Shown here: one piece after another, positions 6,548 through 9,056 of the stretch
Layout of the letters: the number at the start of each line of letters is the position of its first letter
Numbering within the stretch: the stretch's first letter is position 1
Position numbers and translations under genes: made by a program
Notes under the pieces: model-generated
Seen by the model: the letters and a program-made list of their open reading frames with translations, nothing else
Told to the model about the DNA's origin: nothing
Database searches by the model: none
NCBI GenBank assembly: GCA_036502295.1
Contig: DASXYU010000020.1
Span: 1 to 9,056 of the forward strand
From: DASXYU01 sp036502295
GTDB taxonomy: Bacteria; Actinomycetota; Actinomycetes; Mycobacteriales; Jatrophihabitantaceae
DNA: 9,056 bases
Reading direction: 5' to 3'

Positions 6548-6637
6548 GGCGCGTAGCGGAGGGACATGGCCCGAACGATTCTGCAGGCCGCGAAGCGGCC
6601 GAAGCCTAGTGAGGGTTATGTGCCTCCGCTACGCGCC
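6548..6637. repeat. Long nested inverted repeat in the convergent gap
   Basis: The outer arms are 20 bases (6548-6567 and 6618-6637) and complementary except for one G:G position (6563/6622); the core is GCGTAGCGGAGG and its complement. Inside the 50-base loop, GGCCGC (6586-6591) and GCGGCC (6595-6600) form a second, perfect hairpin with a three-base loop. AACGT at 6541-6545 and ACGTT at 6643-6647 extend the symmetry with an offset. The element fills the gap between the MFS transporter (ends 6523) and sufT (ends 6639), so it could act as a terminator for both directions. It lacks a T-tract, and its size and nesting also fit a dispersed intergenic repeat of the REP/MITE kind. No coding sequence is visible. 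Confidence 0.8.
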
Positions 6638-6638
6638 C

Positions 6639-6986
6639 TTAAACGTTGAAGCCGAGGCTGCGCAGTTGTTCGCGGCCGTCGTCGGTGATCTTCTCCGGAC
6701 CCCACGCCGGAATCCACACCCAGTTGATCTTCATCTCGTCGCCAAGAGGCTTCGGGCCGCCGGTGAGTGCCGAGTTCGCCTGTTCCTCGATGACATCGGT
6801 GAGCGGGCAACCCGCTGAGGTCAGCGTCATGTCGATGGTGATCAAGGTCTGGCCGTCGAGACTCTCGGCACGTGCGTCGTACACGAGGCCGAGGTCGACG
6901 ACGTTGACGCCGAGTTCGGGGTCGACGACGTCGCGCATCGCCTCGTCGATCTCGTCGCGCGAGGGCAGGGTGGAGACCTCAGTCAT
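6639..6986 (-). CDS. sufT: SufT, MIP18/DUF59 family iron-sulfur assembly factor
   Basis: A 115-residue single-domain MIP18 (DUF59) protein. Diagnostic motifs are DPELGVNVVDLGLVYD (22-37) and TLTSAGCPLTD (54-64), with the conserved Cys60, followed by WIPAWGPEKIT (91-101). Members placed at the end of suf operons assist maturation or delivery of iron-sulfur clusters; PaaD of phenylacetate oxidation is a related protein, but the suf context argues for SufT here. The ATG overlaps the sufU stop by four bases (ATGA), and AAGGGA lies seven bases upstream inside sufU, so translation is coupled. In M. tuberculosis the matching gene is Rv1466. The stop codon sits one base from the long inverted repeat. 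Confidence 0.95.
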   Translation of the reverse strand: MTEVSTLPSRDEIDEAMRDVVDPELGVNVVDLGLVYDARAESLDGQTLITIDMTLTSAGCPLTDVIEEQANSALTGGPKPLGDEMKINWVWIPAWGPEKITDDGREQLRSLGFNV

Positions 6987-7453
6987 GAGCTTGTCCCTTC
7001 ATCCAGAATCTCGGCCTCAGCGACGGCGCTCTTCATCGCCATCCAGCCGAGCAAGGCGCACTTCACGCGCGCGGGGTACTTGGAGACGCCCTCGAACGCG
7101 ACCGCGTCCTCAAGGGTCTCTTCATCGTCCTCGGTGATCTCCGTGGTTCCCCGCGACTGCATCAGTTCGAGGAAGCGCTCCTGCAGTTCCAGCGCGTCGG
7201 TGATCTTCCTGCCGACGACCAGACCGCTCATCACCGACGTGGACGCCTGGCTGATCGAGCAACCCTGACCGTCCCAGCCAAGGTCGTCGATGATGCCGTC
7301 GCTCACCCGGACGCGGAGGGTGACCTCGTCACCGCAGGTGGGGTTGACGTGATGAACCTCGGCCGAGAAGGGGTCGATGAGTTCGTGGTGCTGCGGATTC
7401 TTGTAGTGGTCCAGGATCAGTTCCTGGTACATCGAGTCGACGTTCAATGTCAT
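6983..7453 (-). CDS. sufU: SufU, zinc-dependent sulfur acceptor of SufS
   Basis: A 156-residue SufU. The metal ligands known from Bacillus subtilis SufU are all present: Cys40 and Asp42 in PTCGDEV, Cys65 in GQGCSIS, and Cys132 in RVKCALLGW. The long segment between Cys65 and Cys132 carries the extra region that separates SufU from IscU scaffolds. SufU accepts sulfur from the SufS persulfide and passes it on to SufBCD. I place the start at the ATG at 7453, with GGAG seven bases upstream; an in-frame TTG at 7468 would add five residues (MRSGG) but has no advantage. The gene begins 22 bases after sufS and overlaps sufT by four bases. Equivalent to Rv1465. Confidence 0.96.
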   Translation of the reverse strand: MTLNVDSMYQELILDHYKNPQHHELIDPFSAEVHHVNPTCGDEVTLRVRVSDGIIDDLGWDGQGCSISQASTSVMSGLVVGRKITDALELQERFLELMQSRGTTEITEDDEETLEDAVAFEGVSKYPARVKCALLGWMAMKSAVAEAEILDEGTSS

Positions 7454-7475
7454 TCCCCCGCTCCGCAAGCGTCAC

Positions 7476-8732
7476 TCATGAAAACATCGCCTGCACCTTC
7501 TGGATACCTTCGGCGAGGGCATCGATCTCGTCGTTCGTGGTGTACACACCGAAGGACGCTCTGGTGGTCGCGGGTATTCCGTAGCGGACGCAGACGGGGC
7601 GCGCGCAGTGGTGCCCGGCCCGTACCGCGATGCCAAATTCGTCCAGCAGTTGTGCGACGTCGTGCGGGTGGATCCCGTCGAGGACGAAGGAGATCGTCGG
7701 GCCCCGGTCGACGTTCTCGGCGGGGCCGATGATCCGCAGGCCGTCGATGCCCCGCAACTGCTCAAGGGCGTAGCCGGTGAGCGCCACCGAGTGTGCATCG
7801 AGGTTGTGCAGTCCCAGGTTCGTCACCCAGTCCACCGCCGCGCCGAGCGCGACGGCCTGGGCGATCATCGGGGTACCGGCCTCGAAGCGGTGCGGCGGCT
7901 CGGCGTAGGTCGTACCCCGGATCAGGTCGACCGTCTCGATCATCTCGCCACCGCCGAGGAACGGCGGCAGGTCGGCGAGAAGTTCGCGCCGCCCCCAGAG
8001 GACGCCGACTCCTGTGGGGCCGTAGAGCTTGTGGCCGGTGAACGCGACGAAGTCGGCGCCCAGTGCCTGCACGTCCAGCGTCAGGTGCGGTGCGGCCTGG
8101 GCGGCGTCGATGATCGACAGCGCCCCCACCGACTTCGCCTTGGCCACCAGTCGCGCCACCGGATTGATCGTGCCGAGAGCGTTGGACTGATAGACGAAGG
8201 AGACGACCCTGGTGCGCTCGGTGATCAGCTCATCGATGGCGGAGTCGGCCAGACGGCCGTCCTCGTCGATGGGCAGATACTTGAAGCTCGCGCCGGTGCG
8301 CTGGGCGAGCAACTGCCACGGGACGATGTTGCTGTGGTGCTCCATCTCGGTGACCACGATCTCGTCGCCGGGCTTCAGCGCGAAGCGCTCGGCACCGGGG
8401 AACGTCGAGGCGTTCGAGAACGAGTACGCGAGCAGGTTCAGGGCCTCGGTGATGTTGCGGGTGAAGATCACCTCGTCGCGGCTGGGTGCGTTGAGGAACG
8501 CGGCGACCTTGTCGCGGGCGCCCTCGTAGGCGTGCGTCACCTCACTGCCGAGGGTGTGCACGGCCCGCGCCACGTTGGCGTAGTGATGGGCGTAAAGGTC
8601 GGTCTCGGCGTCGATCACCGCCTGCGGCTTCTGCGCGCTGTTGGCACTGTCGAGGTACACCAACGGGACGCCGTGCACTGTTCGGCTCAGGATCGGGAAG
8701 TCCTTGCGGACCGTCTCGACATCAATACTCAT
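7476..8732 (-). CDS. sufS: SufS, group II cysteine desulfurase
   Basis: A 418-residue pyridoxal-phosphate enzyme that removes sulfur from cysteine to give alanine and an enzyme persulfide for the SUF pathway. Key residues are visible: the cofactor lysine Lys235 in FTGHKLYGPTGVG; the catalytic Cys376 in RAGHHCARPVC, preceded by HH; the cofactor-stacking histidine in EMEHHSN (129-135); and Asp209 in IIDAAQAAPH, which contacts the pyridine nitrogen. The short loop around Cys376 is that of group II enzymes. Homology starts at MSIDVETVRKDFPIL, so I use the ATG at 8732 (GGGG eight bases upstream); the frame is open to 8801 but that part overlaps the end of sufC. The gene starts 16 bases after sufC. 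Equivalent to Rv1464 (csd). Confidence 0.97.
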   Translation of the reverse strand: MSIDVETVRKDFPILSRTVHGVPLVYLDSANSAQKPQAVIDAETDLYAHHYANVARAVHTLGSEVTHAYEGARDKVAAFLNAPSRDEVIFTRNITEALNLLAYSFSNASTFPGAERFALKPGDEIVVTEMEHHSNIVPWQLLAQRTGASFKYLPIDEDGRLADSAIDELITERTRVVSFVYQSNALGTINPVARLVAKAKSVGALSIIDAAQAAPHLTLDVQALGADFVAFTGHKLYGPTGVGVLWGRRELLADLPPFLGGGEMIETVDLIRGTTYAEPPHRFEAGTPMIAQAVALGAAVDWVTNLGLHNLDAHSVALTGYALEQLRGIDGLRIIGPAENVDRGPTISFVLDGIHPHDVAQLLDEFGIAVRAGHHCARPVCVRYGIPATTRASFGVYTTNDEIDALAEGIQKVQAMFS

Positions 8733-8748
8733 CGGCAGAGCCCCAGCC

Positions 8749-9056
8749 TCAGACGCTCGCGGGCTCGACCACGCCGAAGCGCGCGTAACCGTCGGCCTCA
8801 AGGGTGTTGGCCAACTCGGGGCCGCCCGACTCCACGATGCGGCCGTCGAAGAAAACGTGCACGAAGTCAGGCCTGATGTACTTGAGGATGCGCGTGTAGT
8901 GGGTGATGAGCAGCACGCCGAGGCCAGTGGTCTCCTTCGCGCGATTCACGCCCTCGCTCACGATGCGCAGCGCGTCGACGTCAAGGCCGGAGTCGGTCTC
9001 GTCGAGGATCGCGATCTTCGGCTTGAGCAGGGCGAGCTGCAGGATTTCGTGGCGCT
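8749..9056 (-). CDS. sufC: SufC, ATPase of the SufBCD complex, partial
   Basis: The C-terminal 102 residues of SufC; the start lies beyond the right edge. The visible part begins just after the ABC signature with RHEILQLALLKPKIAILDET, followed by DSGLDVDALRIV. The Walker B/D-loop form DETDSGLD is characteristic of SufC. The switch histidine is in LLITHYTRIL, and the family's FFDGRIVESGGPELA tail follows. SufC hydrolyses ATP to drive cluster assembly on the SufB-SufD pair, whose genes should lie upstream, outside the window. The signature motif and Walker A are also outside. Equivalent to Rv1463. Confidence 0.97.
   Translation of the reverse strand, partial: RHEILQLALLKPKIAILDETDSGLDVDALRIVSEGVNRAKETTGLGVLLITHYTRILKYIRPDFVHVFFDGRIVESGGPELANTLEADGYARFGVVEPASV

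Noticed and set aside
8733..8801. Upstream extension of sufS by 23 codons.
   Set aside because: It overlaps the end of sufC, lacks similarity to cysteine desulfurases, and the ATG at 8732 starts exactly where the family begins.
7608..8876. A 422-codon open frame on the plus strand opposite sufS and sufC.
   Set aside because: It is antisense to clearly real genes; its product is full of Arg, Gly, Val and Asp with no recognisable motif, as expected from the complementary strand of GC-rich coding DNA.
1..9056. Search for CRISPR arrays, tRNA or rRNA genes, insertion sequences, attachment sites and phage genes.
   Set aside because: No regularly spaced repeats, no tRNA-like cloverleaf, and no transposase or integrase motifs were seen; apart from the inverted repeats listed, the window is ordinary protein-coding DNA.

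Overview
The window is GC-rich chromosomal DNA of an actinobacterium. The call rests on codon use, on the actinobacterial SUF gene order (sufC-sufS-sufU-sufT), and on a trio (ABC-F ATPase, ~70-residue helix-turn-helix protein, crotonase-fold protein) that from memory matches the Mycobacterium tuberculosis neighbourhood Rv1472 (echA12) / Rv1473 / Rv1473A, which lies a few genes from that organism's suf operon (Rv1460-Rv1466). A high-GC relative within or near Mycobacteriales is plausible; the genus cannot be fixed from the sequence alone.

Layout. (1) Positions 1-3992, all on the minus strand: the ABC-F protein is transcribed first (3992 to 2373), then after a 167-base gap the small HTH protein (2205-1987), the crotonase-fold protein (1977-1177, 9 bases later) and a type IV ABC exporter (1159 to beyond the left edge, 17 bases later). 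The last three look like one operon. (2) Positions 4012-4169, plus strand: a scar of a neutral zinc metallopeptidase (YpfJ family). Its first residues are joined out of frame to its last third, and the zinc-binding centre is gone. A short AT-rich element between it and the ABC-F gene could serve as a -10 box in both directions. (3) Positions 4183-6523: a divergent pair, a GlxA-type regulator (DJ-1/PfpI-like domain plus AraC-type HTH, minus strand) and a 12-helix major facilitator transporter (plus strand), with a small palindrome in their 70-base shared intergenic region. This looks like a regulator-transporter cassette placed between the ABC-F group and the SUF genes. (4) Positions 6524-6638: a convergent intergenic region dominated by a long nested inverted repeat (20-bp outer arms with one mismatch). 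(5) Positions 6639-9056, minus strand: the 3' part of the SUF iron-sulfur cluster assembly operon, sufC (partial), sufS, sufU and sufT, tightly packed, with the sufU and sufT reading frames overlapping by four bases.

How the genes work together. SufS takes sulfur from cysteine, SufU accepts it, SufC powers the SufBCD scaffold (sufB and sufD would lie beyond the right edge), and SufT helps cluster maturation or transfer. The ABC-F/HTH/crotonase group is conserved, but I know of no clear joint role for it. The GlxA-type regulator probably controls the adjacent transporter. I see no CRISPR array, tRNA, rRNA, insertion sequence or phage gene. The most interesting non-routine signals are the metallopeptidase scar, the nested inverted repeat, the possible two-way promoter, and the loss of one catalytic glutamate in the crotonase-fold protein.
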